From: DASUXY01 sp036377675
GTDB taxonomy: Bacteria > Bacillota > Bacilli > Bacillales > Amphibacillaceae
DNA: 37,462 nt
Reading direction: 5' to 3'
Assembly (NCBI GenBank): GCA_036377675.1
Contig: DASUXY010000038.1
Coordinates: 1 to 37,462 of the forward strand
Below the pieces are notes generated by a model. The model saw only the letters and a program-made list of their open reading frames with translations, was not told where the DNA came from and made no database searches. How positions within the stretch are numbered: position 1 is the stretch's first letter; each line of letters starts with the position of its first letter. The position numbers were made by a program, and so were the translations under genes. Below, one piece after another: positions 16,528-24,504 of this stretch.

Positions 16528-17398
16528 TAAAGACTATGCTGGTAGACGTATTCGTGATTTTTTACGAGAAGAGCAATCTTTTTCTAGACGAATTTTAAAA
16601 TCAATCCGGAATGAAGGAGGTAATGTCTACATAAATGGTAGCAAACGACAATTAAATGACCGTTTATCGCTAAGCGATGTACTTACTGTCCAGTTTCCAC
16701 CTGAGAAAAAAGGTCCGTTTATGCGGCCCGAACATCTTCCTTTAAAGATTGTCTACGAAGATGAAGCTATTCTCGTTATTGATAAACGGGCAGGGATGGC
16801 AACAATTCCATCGATTCATCATCCTTCACAAACAGTAGCAAATGCAGTATTAGCTTACTATGAACGCCGTAACATTCCTTTTACAGTGCACATTGTGACA
16901 CGACTTGATCGGGAAACATCCGGGTTAGTTCTCGTTGCGAAGCACCGTTACAGTCATTCACTTTTGTCAATGGAACAAATCAATGGTTCGATTGAGCGGG
17001 GGTACGATGCGATTGTCGAAGGGGTACTTGAGCAACCGGCCGGTGTCATTGATGCTCCAATTGGTCGTAAAGAAGGCTCGATTATTGAGCGGACGGTGAG
17101 GGCAGACGGAAAGAAGGCGATCACTCATTACGAAACGGTTCAACAGACAAAAACACATTCACTTATCAACGTAAAGCCGGAGACAGGGAGAACGCACCAA
17201 ATTCGTGTCCATTTTTCTTTTATCGGACATCCACTTGCAGGAGATGATCTCTATGGAGGATCACGCGATATCATCAATCGGCAAGCTCTCCATTGTTCGA
17301 CGATTCGGTTTCTCCATCCATTGACTAAAAAGCGAATGGAATTTCATGCTTCGCTCCCAAACGATATGACCGGTTTATTTTCTGACCTCATTCAGTAG
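16511..17398 (+). CDS. yjbO: RluD-family RNA pseudouridine synthase YjbO
   Basis: The 295-residue protein is an RluA/RluD-type pseudouridine synthase. An S4-like N-terminal region (about 1-60, VYINGSKRQLNDRL) precedes the catalytic domain. The signature RLDRETSG contains the catalytic Asp133, and GRTHQIRVHFSFIGHPLAGDDLYG is the conserved C-terminal block. The exact uridines modified are not predictable from sequence. I chose the ATG at 16511, placed after GAGGTGG; a GTG at 16502 lies inside that site. It overlaps the end of nadK. Confidence 0.92.
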   Translation: MKWVINKDYAGRRIRDFLREEQSFSRRILKSIRNEGGNVYINGSKRQLNDRLSLSDVLTVQFPPEKKGPFMRPEHLPLKIVYEDEAILVIDKRAGMATIPSIHHPSQTVANAVLAYYERRNIPFTVHIVTRLDRETSGLVLVAKHRYSHSLLSMEQINGSIERGYDAIVEGVLEQPAGVIDAPIGRKEGSIIERTVRADGKKAITHYETVQQTKTHSLINVKPETGRTHQIRVHFSFIGHPLAGDDLYGGSRDIINRQALHCSTIRFLHPLTKKRMEFHASLPNDMTGLFSDLIQ

Positions 17399-17416
17399 CA
17401 AAAAAGAGCAAAAAAG

Positions 17417-18163
17417 CTAATCCGTTTCAAAAGATCGAAATCGATTGGCAACGAACGATTGTTTAGATGGCACACTGATGATTATTTCTTCTGGAAGACG
17501 AAAAGCGGTTAACGTGTTCCCAAAAACACAACCTGTATCAATATTGATCGTCTTATGAACGATTCGAGGCTTTTTCACAGGTGTATGTCCATAGACAATC
17601 CAATCATCACCATAATAATGTTGGGCCCAGTCTTTACGCACTGGACGACCATCTTTATGGACTTCGCCCGTAATGTCTCCATATAAGACGAAAGTTTTTA
17701 CTTGTTTATTCATTTTTCCAATATAGGATTGTTTAATTCCCGCATGTGCAATGATTGCCCCTACTTCTGGGATTTGTAAGTATAAAGGAGCAGTTTCATA
17801 TAGTTCGATAAATTGATCTTTAACTTTACGGCGCTCTGTTTTCTGTAAATTTACATATTCATGAACAGTTGTTTCGATTCCGTGCTGAAGTTTGACATTA
17901 TTTCCTAAAAAATATCGATACAATTTATTGCAATGATTACCTGGAACATATTTTGCTAACTTTTGTTGGACGACCATGCGGTAAACGAGTTGGATGACAG
18001 AAATAGAGTTCGGTCCTCGATCTGTTATGTCACCAATGAATACGGGGATTCGCTGATCTGGATGAATGTACATATGTTCTTTGTACGTATAGCCGAGCTT
18101 TAGAAATAGTTCACACAATTCATCATAACAACCGTGGATATCACCAATGACATCTATTTTCAA
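17417..18163 (-). CDS. prpE: PrpE metallophosphatase (bis(5'-nucleosyl)-tetraphosphatase family)
   Basis: The 248-residue protein has the full calcineurin-like phosphoesterase set: GDIHG (residues 7-11), GDITDRGPNS, GNHCNK, an AHAG block and YGHTP. In B. subtilis, PrpE hydrolyses diadenosine tetraphosphate and has been reported to act on spore germination. It converges with yjbO, the same neighbour as in B. subtilis. Only 18 bp separate the two stops, with no clear hairpin between them. A GGGGGTAATCC-type site precedes the ATG. Confidence 0.92.
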   Translation of the reverse strand: MKIDVIGDIHGCYDELCELFLKLGYTYKEHMYIHPDQRIPVFIGDITDRGPNSISVIQLVYRMVVQQKLAKYVPGNHCNKLYRYFLGNNVKLQHGIETTVHEYVNLQKTERRKVKDQFIELYETAPLYLQIPEVGAIIAHAGIKQSYIGKMNKQVKTFVLYGDITGEVHKDGRPVRKDWAQHYYGDDWIVYGHTPVKKPRIVHKTINIDTGCVFGNTLTAFRLPEEIIISVPSKQSFVANRFRSFETD

Positions 18164-18385
18164 AGGATTACCCCCTCGTACAAAAATATGCTATCGTTTA
18201 TTATAACCGATGATTTGTTTTCCAAACATCGACGTACTATAAATATTTTTTAGCATGGAGACGTTTAGTTGTTACGTTCAGCTTAATTTTATATCATATT
18301 ACATATTCAGGATTCCTGTAGATGATTCATTCGCACAAATTTTTCGTGTAATTTGCCTTCTAAATTAGAGAGAGGATGTGATGGC

Positions 18386-19738
18386 ATGAAAAATACGCGA
18401 GAACGAACAAAAAAAACGCTTAAAAAAGCATTGAAAGAAGAACAAATAGAAACGTTTCGATCTCAATTTTTAAACATGCATCCGTATGATCAAGCGACGT
18501 TTTTTAAAAGTCAACCGACCGATTTGCGTATGAAAGTATATGCTTACTTATCGCCAGAAGAAGTAGCCGATCTCATGGAACATATTGATTTAAATGATGT
18601 AGAACCTTTTTTCACAGAAATGGATCCCGAGTTTGCGTCGATGGTCTTTACGATGATGGCTACCGATGATGCTGTCGATATTTTGAATATGATGGACCAA
18701 GATAAAGTCGCTAGTTTCTTGACGATTATGGATAAACGAGCAGCACGAGGAATCAAGAAATTGTTGCATTATGAGGAGAAAACTGCTGGTAGTATTATGA
18801 CGACGGAAATGATTGCGATTTATAAAACGCAAACCGTTCGTCAAACGATGAAACAGCTGAAAGAACAAGCTCCAGATGCAGAAACGATTTATTATTTATA
18901 TGTCATCGATGAAGACAAGCGTCTCGTAGGTGTACTTTCATTGCGTGATTTAATTGTATCTGATGAAGATACGTTAATCGGTGAAATTATGAGTGAAAAT
19001 GTCGTGTCCGTATCCGTTGGGAAAAATCAGATTGAAGTAGCGCAAATGATGCGTGATTATGACTTTTTAGCAGCACCTGTCGTTGATTTTCAAAATCATT
19101 TAATCGGAATTATTACAGTAGATGATATTTTAGATGTTATGGATGAGGAAGCGAAAGATGACTTTTCCAAATTAGCTGCCGTAACAGATATGATTCATCC
19201 AGATGAAAACGCTTTTCAATCCGCCAAAAAAAGATTGCCATGGTTAATCATATTATTATTTCTTGGTATGTTTACAGCTAGTTTAATCGGGCAATTTGAA
19301 GAAACTCTCGAACAAGTAGCCGTTTTAGCGATTTTTATTCCTGTTATTGCAGGGATGGCTGGGAACACAGGAACTCAAGCGCTTGCCGTTGCTGTTAGAG
19401 GACTTGCTTCAGGAGATTATGGAAAAGGCGATAAGTGGAAATTAATTTTAAGAGAAGCAGGAACAGGATTGATTACTGGGACAGTATGTGGTGTTTTAAT
19501 AGCGGTCATTATTTTTCTATGGAAACAACATCTGTTCCTCGGCATTCTCGTAGGTGTTTCCATTATGGCAACATTAACGGTTGCTACACTGGCTGGCTCC
19601 TTAATTCCCATTTTTATGGATAAGGTTAACATTGACCCTGCTGTTGCGTCCGGCCCGTTTATTACGACGATAAATGATATTATTTCAGTTTTGATTTATT
19701 TCGGCATGGCAACTGCATTTATGCGATTTTTAATTTAA
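18386..19738 (+). CDS. mgtE: magnesium transporter MgtE
   Basis: MgtE is a homodimeric Mg2+ channel gated by its cytosolic domains. The 450-residue protein has the MgtE N domain (about 20-125, acidic, YLSPEEVADLMEHIDL), a CBS pair (about 125-250, with AGSIMT and the second repeat near IMSENVVSV), and five membrane helices from about residue 275. PVIAGMAGNTGTQALAVAVR marks the pore. I chose the ATG at 18386; an upstream TTG frame would add eleven unrelated residues. No M-box magnesium riboswitch was visible in the 220-bp gap from prpE. Confidence 0.94.
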   Translation: MKNTRERTKKTLKKALKEEQIETFRSQFLNMHPYDQATFFKSQPTDLRMKVYAYLSPEEVADLMEHIDLNDVEPFFTEMDPEFASMVFTMMATDDAVDILNMMDQDKVASFLTIMDKRAARGIKKLLHYEEKTAGSIMTTEMIAIYKTQTVRQTMKQLKEQAPDAETIYYLYVIDEDKRLVGVLSLRDLIVSDEDTLIGEIMSENVVSVSVGKNQIEVAQMMRDYDFLAAPVVDFQNHLIGIITVDDILDVMDEEAKDDFSKLAAVTDMIHPDENAFQSAKKRLPWLIILLFLGMFTASLIGQFEETLEQVAVLAIFIPVIAGMAGNTGTQALAVAVRGLASGDYGKGDKWKLILREAGTGLITGTVCGVLIAVIIFLWKQHLFLGILVGVSIMATLTVATLAGSLIPIFMDKVNIDPAVASGPFITTINDIISVLIYFGMATAFMRFLI

Positions 19739-19744
19739 GAAAAA

Positions 19745-19797
19745 GAAATCATCTAGAGAATATGCTCATTCTTTTGCATATCTCCGGATGATTTTTT
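19745..19797 (+). terminator. intrinsic terminator after mgtE
   Basis: A long, slightly imperfect stem (AAATCATC with GATGATTT outside, ATATGC with GCATAT inside) ends in seven T residues. Confidence 0.88.
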
Positions 19798-19819
19798 TAT
19801 AGGTCAATGATTGAAAAAC

Positions 19820-19847
19820 ACACTTTAAATTTTGGGTTCATATACTA
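19820..19847 (+). promoter_or_regulatory. sigma-K promoter of cotO
   Basis: AC (19820-19821), a 17-bp spacer and CATATACTA (19839-19847) match the sigma-K consensus AC-N16/17-CATANNNTA. The transcript would start about 28 nt before the cotO start codon, in the late mother cell. Confidence 0.7.
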
Positions 19848-19881
19848 GAGTGACTGATTGAATGAAAAAGGAGATGGTAAG

Positions 19882-20379
19882 ATGGGGGAAGGTAAATTTG
19901 CCCAAAATCCGTTATTATATATCGACCAACCGAATATAAAAAACCCTAAGGCACGGATGCAAAATCATTACGTAACACAAAGAAAGAATGGGGAACCATA
20001 TCGAAACGGATTACAGCAAAAAAACAGACGGCAAACATTTCCACAAGCTTTACGGCGTCCAAGATACCTACGTCCAAGTCAATCGATGAACAAAGGAACT
20101 ATACAAGCTGATAAAAGTGATGAGGTCGTGCATCGTAGTGCCGATCGTCATGGGGAACGTCCTAAATTTAAACAGATGACGCTAAAGGAAAGAATTGAAT
20201 ATTTTGCAAACACACCTCAACATATTCCAAAATTACGCTGCAAAATTAAAACAAGTAAACGAACATATCGTGGAATCGTTACCGATTTTAACAATGACAT
20301 CGTCGTAATCCAACATGGAGAAAAACAAGATTCCATTCCATTCGCCGACGTTAAAGAAGTTCAGATGCTAGGTCTTTAA
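19882..20379 (+). CDS. cotO: spore coat protein CotO
   Basis: The 165-residue protein has a basic, low-complexity N-terminal region rich in Arg, Gln, Asn and Pro. A conserved C-terminal domain begins at MTLKERIEYFANTP (about residue 105) and continues through KLRCKIKTSKRTYRGIVTDF to the end. That tail matches the CotO (YjbX) family, a coat morphogenetic protein of the outer coat in B. subtilis. It is shorter than B. subtilis CotO (about 227 residues), mainly in the N-terminal part. I chose the ATG at 19882, eight bases after GGAG; an upstream TTG at 19858 lies before that site. It converges with cotZ, and a sigma-K promoter precedes it. Confidence 0.85.
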   Translation: MGEGKFAQNPLLYIDQPNIKNPKARMQNHYVTQRKNGEPYRNGLQQKNRRQTFPQALRRPRYLRPSQSMNKGTIQADKSDEVVHRSADRHGERPKFKQMTLKERIEYFANTPQHIPKLRCKIKTSKRTYRGIVTDFNNDIVVIQHGEKQDSIPFADVKEVQMLGL

Positions 20380-20431
20380 GGATGCTTTTTTTCACCCCCA
20401 GTGGCAAAAAATAGATTTTAGAAGATAGGAG

Positions 20432-20458
20432 AGAAAAGAGGGAGATTCCCTCTTTTCT
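20432..20458. terminator. bidirectional hairpin between cotO and cotZ
   Basis: AGAAAAGAGGGA (20432-20443) and its exact complement (20447-20458) close a 3-nt loop between the two convergent coat genes. The tails are only moderately T-rich. Confidence 0.7.
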
Positions 20459-20474
20459 AACTTGATGTGTCGGG

Positions 20475-20936
20475 TTACTCCAACGTATTAATAGCCGGTA
20501 AACATGTGACATGGCAGAAGCAATCAAGATCGACCGTAATACAAATCCCTGTTGCCCTTAGGTTTTTCGTATCTTGGTGCTTAGGATTTTTAATATCTTT
20601 ACAAAGGTCTGAATCAGCAAGCAATAATTCGATGATGGCACAACAGTTATCCATGACTTTTTTCACTCTAAATATGAAACTCGTTTGCATCTCATCTAAA
20701 TGATTGTCATGTTTACGAAGTGCACCAAATCCTTTAAATGGTTTACAACTATCTTTACAGTACAAAATTAACGGTACAGTATCTTTTCCCTTTCTGTCAG
20801 CTTCACCGAGCAATTCATCAATTGATTGTTCACAGCTTGATTCGCAGCAATTTTCGATGATATCTCTTTGTGCGTCAGCGATTTCCTTTAAAATATCGCA
20901 AACACAATTTTCTCCGTTTCCTCTTCTACAACCCAT
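20475..20936 (-). CDS. cotZ: spore coat protein, CotZ/CotY family
   Basis: The 153-residue protein is very cysteine-rich (15 Cys), with clusters such as ENCVC, ENCCESSC and DCFCHVTC, and has the GFGALR block. This is the layout of the CotY/CotZ family, which forms the disulfide-linked crust or outermost layer of the spore. Whether it is CotZ or CotY cannot be settled from one copy; the place next to cotO favours CotZ. AAGGAG precedes the ATG. A sigma-K promoter lies 44-70 bp upstream. Confidence 0.88.
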   Translation of the reverse strand: MGCRRGNGENCVCDILKEIADAQRDIIENCCESSCEQSIDELLGEADRKGKDTVPLILYCKDSCKPFKGFGALRKHDNHLDEMQTSFIFRVKKVMDNCCAIIELLLADSDLCKDIKNPKHQDTKNLRATGICITVDLDCFCHVTCLPAINTLE

Positions 20937-20979
20937 AAATGATAACTCCTTTCTGATTGTTTTGACGTAGTGTCCTTAA

Positions 20980-21006
20980 TAGAATATGTGTGAACGTTTA
21001 GTTAGT
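20980..21006 (-). promoter_or_regulatory. sigma-K promoter of cotZ
   Basis: On the minus strand AC (21005-21006), a 16-bp spacer and CATATTCTA (20980-20988) match the sigma-K consensus exactly. The start site would be about 35 nt before the cotZ start codon. Confidence 0.72.
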
Positions 21007-21118
21007 GTGGGCAGGCGTTGGGATGGAGAAGGTTATGTGCTGCTGAGCGCATCCCAAAAGGAGGAACATAATTATTTTCTTTAAATAGTTACTTCTCGTA
21101 AAAAGGGCTACTGTCTAT

Positions 21119-21146
21119 ACCTAATGAATGAAAAGTACATAGACTA
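21119..21146 (+). promoter_or_regulatory. sigma-K promoter of the 63-aa gene
   Basis: AC (21119-21120), a 17-bp spacer and CATAGACTA (21138-21146) match the sigma-K consensus. The transcript would begin about 30 nt before the ATG at 21185. Confidence 0.6.
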
Positions 21147-21184
21147 CTATCAATCAAACGATAAAAAATGGAGTGGTTTTAGCG

Positions 21185-21376
21185 ATGTCTGATAAGAAAA
21201 AAGTCATTCATGTAAGAGACTTGGTCATTAAAGCTGATCGTGTGTTTATACGACCACAACGGCCCAAACGAGGAGGTCCTCCGTGGGATCCGTTCATGGG
21301 GAGAAGGTCACAACAAGCTTCAGAAGAGATAGAATCGGAAAACGTGCATTTTGAAGATGAACAAAAAAAGGACTGA
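21185..21376 (+). CDS. unrecognised 63-aa protein, probable late-sporulation gene
   Basis: The product starts MSDKKKVIHVRDLVIKADRV. Its middle is basic and rich in Pro and Gly (FIRPQRPKRGGPPWDPFMG), and its tail is acidic and polar. It has no Cys, signal peptide or membrane segment. GGAGTGG (21170-21176) is eight bases before the ATG, and a GTG inside that site is not used. It has its own sigma-K-type promoter and terminator and lies beside cotZ and cotO. I do not recognise the family. The context suggests a spore coat or crust component, by inference only. Confidence 0.72.
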   Translation: MSDKKKVIHVRDLVIKADRVFIRPQRPKRGGPPWDPFMGRRSQQASEEIESENVHFEDEQKKD

Positions 21377-21429
21377 GGGATGAATCGATCGATTGGAGTA
21401 AATCGATAGGAAATCTTTCACGTCATTAG

Positions 21430-21451
21430 AGCAGCTAAAGGCTGCTTTTTT
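21430..21451 (+). terminator. intrinsic terminator after the 63-aa gene
   Basis: AGCAGC (21430-21435) pairs with GCTGCT (21441-21446) and is followed by T residues. Beyond it, 21480-21520 holds a second weak hairpin flanked by A and T runs. No gene is seen up to 21666. Confidence 0.75.
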
Positions 21452-21666
21452 CTTATTTTAAAACAGATCGACTTCATGCAAAAAGAAAAGGGTGCTTCGC
21501 ATCGTCTTTTTGATCCTTGTAATTGTAGTGATGTCACAGGAATCGGATGACATTTTAATAGCTGTGTAAATATGTCTGTGTTGACGATTGCTTACAACGG
21601 GTGGTTGGAAATACCTCAAAAAAGAGATGATAACGTTATTTCCTCTGTGCTAAATTCGTGACAATA

Positions 21667-22371
21667 TTAATCGTTCCTTCGTTCAGTTTTTTCGGTGAAC
21701 GGCAATATAAATAGTTTTTGTCCTTTAATATACTCCGCGTAATACACGTCTTCCACCCGACAAAAATTTTGTTTTTTCATTTCTTTATAAAGCCATTCTT
21801 CACTAACTTGTGCTTCAATCATATTGTCAGTTATAATTTCTCCATCCGAAATGAGCGTATAAGGGAGAAAGACTTCTTCAGGATCAAGATTTAAGTCCTT
21901 TTTATTCGGCGTTTGGTAAGGCGATTTCTTTAAGACGGATACATATCCGTTCGTTTCTAAAATCGCATATTCAACTTCTTGAATCGAAAAAACATCTTTA
22001 TCACGGAGTAGTTGTTGGAGCTCATCTAAGTTTAACTTGTTTTTCTTCATTTCCTCACGAATTAACTTTCCGTTATGAATTATGAGGGAAGGTTTTCCCT
22101 CTAGAATAAATCTCGATCCTTTAAATTTTTGTGCAACTTTTTCAAGCGTATATAACAATGTCCCCCACAATGTGATGACAAAGGCAATTTCTGGAATACC
22201 TGCTTTTTTATCAAATAAAGCATTCCCAACAAGTTCACCGATGAGGACAGCTGAGATGAAATCGAATGCAGTTAACTGTGAGATTTGCGTTTTTCCTAAT
22301 ATTCTTGTTAAGAGGAATAAAGCTACGAAGCCGAAGACCGTATCTACGAAAATATTCAAGTAAGTGTCCAC
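21667..22371 (-). CDS. YetF/DUF421 family membrane protein
   Basis: The 234-residue protein has three N-terminal membrane helices: about 3-20, 38-56 (FDFISAVLIGELVGNALF) and 60-80. Then come the RFILEGKPSLIIHNGKL block and the DELQQLLRDKDVFSIQEVEYAILETNG domain typical of DUF421 (YetF/YcaP). The function is unknown in most members; some B. subtilis homologues are sporulation or germination related. I chose GTG at 22369-22371, seven bases after GGGGAGG. The longer open frame up to 22482 runs back into the upstream yjcF terminator region. A weak hairpin with a T tail follows at about 21618-21645. Confidence 0.83.
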   Translation of the reverse strand: MDTYLNIFVDTVFGFVALFLLTRILGKTQISQLTAFDFISAVLIGELVGNALFDKKAGIPEIAFVITLWGTLLYTLEKVAQKFKGSRFILEGKPSLIIHNGKLIREEMKKNKLNLDELQQLLRDKDVFSIQEVEYAILETNGYVSVLKKSPYQTPNKKDLNLDPEEVFLPYTLISDGEIITDNMIEAQVSEEWLYKEMKKQNFCRVEDVYYAEYIKGQKLFILPFTEKTERRND

Positions 22372-22470
22372 ATAAAAACCTCCCCATTTGACATTCGTTA
22401 TTAGAGTAACCAAAAGGGAATCCATCATGCATGTGTATATGAATGTATGGAGAAGTTGGAAGTTTTTAAT

Positions 22471-22513
22471 ATAAAAAACCAAGGCTATTTTTAATTTCTA
22501 AATAGCCTTGGTT
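22471..22513 (-). terminator. intrinsic terminator after yjcF
   Basis: AACCAAGGCTATTT (22477-22490) has its exact complement at 22500-22513. On the minus strand it is followed by a run of T residues, so it closes yjcG-yjcF. Confidence 0.9.
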
Positions 22514-22525
22514 GAGGTCGGTTTT

Positions 22526-22951
22526 TTAAGATAATGTTTTCTCCATCGTAACGTGCGGAATGTTTGCATCTATAAATTCATTAGAAGTAACTTTGTACCC
22601 CATGTTTCTGTAAAAGTCGACCGCGGATGTTTGGGCGTTCAACTTCACCTGTGCGTATCCGTGTTTCTTGATGACTTCCTCCATCTGCTGAATCATTTGT
22701 TTACCGTATGATTGACCACGATAACTTTTTAAAACCGAAATGCGCTCCAACTTTCCAAACGAATTGAAAAATCGCAACCGACTCGCCGCAATCGGCAATC
22801 CATTTTTATAACCAACAAAGTGAATGGCTTCCCGATCATGTTCGTCAAGCTCGATTTCAATGGGTACGTTTTGTTCTTTTACAAAGACGGTCATTCGAAT
22901 ATGCTGAGCATCTTTTCGTTCTTCCTCAGTGTGAGCGATTGTAATGTTCAC
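22526..22951 (-). CDS. yjcF: GNAT-family acetyltransferase YjcF
   Basis: The 141-residue protein is a compact GNAT enzyme similar to B. subtilis YjcF. It has VFVKEQNVPIEIELDEHD near the start, the acetyl-CoA loop KSYRGQSYGKQMIQQM (about 80-95), and LNAQTSAVDFYRNMGYKV. The substrate is unknown. It starts with GTG at 22949-22951, overlapping the yjcG stop codon (GTGA), so the two are translationally coupled. The terminator follows immediately. Confidence 0.88.
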   Translation of the reverse strand: MNITIAHTEEERKDAQHIRMTVFVKEQNVPIEIELDEHDREAIHFVGYKNGLPIAASRLRFFNSFGKLERISVLKSYRGQSYGKQMIQQMEEVIKKHGYAQVKLNAQTSAVDFYRNMGYKVTSNEFIDANIPHVTMEKTLS

Positions 22952-23469
22952 ACGTGTTCTTTCCCGAAGACGAATGATTCATGAACTGTCCATGAACCAT
23001 TTTCTAACTGATAGAGGAGGTGGTAGCGATCGATTTCATCTTGGAAATCAAATGTTTTCATTCGCAAACTTCCTAACACATCTGAATATTCATCTTCACC
23101 GAGGTCTTGAGCAATTGTAATGTGAGGAACGAATGGATGCTTCATTTCTTTAGGAAATTTTCCTGAATACATGTCATCCACTAAATCAGAAAGTTGTTGG
23201 CATGGTTCGACTTTCAAGTAGATTGTATTCGTCACTGGAGCAAATGAGCTTACTTTTTTTATGGAAATCGTAAATGGTTTCATTCGATTTGCTATATGTT
23301 TCAGCTCACCAATTAATTCATCAATGGTTTCTTGATCGGTCTGAAAAGGTTCTTTTAACGTCAAGTGTGGAGGAATTAAAGTATAATTAGGGTCATAACG
23401 TTTGCGAAATGAGTTAGCCTCATCTTGAATTTCTTTCGATGGAAAAATTGCAATACCATAGTTCATCAT
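22948..23469 (-). CDS. yjcG: YjcG, 2'-5' RNA ligase / 2H phosphoesterase superfamily
   Basis: The 173-residue protein has the two HxT motifs of the 2H phosphoesterase superfamily: His35-Leu-Thr37 in PPHLTLKE, and His116-Ile-Thr118 in VPHITIAQ. It closely follows B. subtilis YjcG, including the end HLLYQLENGSWTVHESF. The biochemical role in bacilli is not settled; the fold suggests cyclic phosphodiester or RNA-end chemistry. I chose the first ATG of an ATGATG pair at 23469, seven bases after GGGAGG. It is coupled to yjcF. Confidence 0.88.
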   Translation of the reverse strand: MMNYGIAIFPSKEIQDEANSFRKRYDPNYTLIPPHLTLKEPFQTDQETIDELIGELKHIANRMKPFTISIKKVSSFAPVTNTIYLKVEPCQQLSDLVDDMYSGKFPKEMKHPFVPHITIAQDLGEDEYSDVLGSLRMKTFDFQDEIDRYHLLYQLENGSWTVHESFVFGKEHV

Positions 23470-23605
23470 AAGAAAACCTCCCATTATTTAATAATCGCAC
23501 AGTCTACGTTAGCTTACGCTTTCTACAGATGTTCAGACGATTTATATTATTATAACAAAAATCTTTTGTTTTACGAACGTAAAATCGTGATTGCCTTCAT
23601 TTTTA

Positions 23606-24340
23606 TCATTGAAACATCGTTCGTAAAGCATGTGGTAAATCTTGTTGCCAATATTTCCACGTATGTTGTCCGTCTTCCATTTCCTTGTAATGATAGGTAA
23701 GGTTTTTACGTTTTAAAACTTCATGTAGTTTCCGGTTCGGTGTAATAAAATCGATGATTGAACCGTCAGTTACCGGCACGTCTGTTTCTTCTGTTCCAAT
23801 CGTATGATAAATGGTTAGTGCTTCGTGATCTTTTGTTGAGTTTTTAACGGTCCGCAACACTTTTTCATCTACTAACGGCGATTGCATAATGACATTTCCA
23901 AACGTATTCGGATATTTCCATGCTGTCATTAACGCAAGTGTTCCAGCAAGTGAATCGCCCATTAATGTCCGCGTTTGTCCCATATGCAAGCTGGGGAGAA
24001 ATTCATCGATGAAGGAAACAACTTCATGAGCGAGAAACTTTATATAAGCTTCATTTTGTTCCCCGGCAGGGTGGTATTTTTTGCGACGATCAAAGCGATC
24101 GATATAATGAATACCGACGAAGATCGTACTTTCTATCTCGAAATTTTCATGCAGGTGATCACTTACTGTGGCAAGTCGCCCTACTTGATAATAGTCCTCA
24201 CCGTCTTGCATAATACAAATGTTGTACTTTTGAAGAGGAGAAAATGACTCGGGTTGATATATTTTCAATGTCATCGTTTCATTTAAAAATTTACTATGAA
24301 TTTCTTTTTCAATCATTTTTCCTTTTCTTTTTCTACTCAA
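23606..24340 (-). CDS. yjcH: YjcH, alpha/beta hydrolase of the esterase D family
   Basis: The 244-residue protein resembles enterochelin-esterase-type hydrolases. It shows CIMQDGEDYYQVGRL, YHPAGEQNEAYIKFLAHEVVSFID, the nucleophile elbow LMGDSLAG (Ser in GDSLA) and a C-terminal His in DGQHTWKYW. The substrate is unknown. I chose TTG at 24338-24340: an AGGGGTG site lies seven bases upstream, and the resulting N-terminus lines up in length with B. subtilis YjcH (about 240 residues). An internal ATG at 24316 is an alternative. The order yjcH-yjcG-yjcF matches B. subtilis. Confidence 0.85.
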   Translation of the reverse strand: MSRKRKGKMIEKEIHSKFLNETMTLKIYQPESFSPLQKYNICIMQDGEDYYQVGRLATVSDHLHENFEIESTIFVGIHYIDRFDRRKKYHPAGEQNEAYIKFLAHEVVSFIDEFLPSLHMGQTRTLMGDSLAGTLALMTAWKYPNTFGNVIMQSPLVDEKVLRTVKNSTKDHEALTIYHTIGTEETDVPVTDGSIIDFITPNRKLHEVLKRKNLTYHYKEMEDGQHTWKYWQQDLPHALRTMFQ

Positions 24341-24504
24341 ATGAATACACCCCTGTTTGTATATCATATTGATATGCTGTAACAAATCTATCCATAGTTT
24401 ACCACCAATCCTTTCTAGATTCTACAAACGAAACTGGGCAAAGGATGAAGACGTTATGATGAAGAGAAACTGTCTTTCTTTTTAACTGGTGGAATGACGG
24501 TTTT

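Noticed and set aside
18164..18385. A magnesium (M-box) riboswitch before mgtE
   Set aside because: None of the conserved M-box motifs could be found in this 220-bp region, and no terminator hairpin precedes the start.
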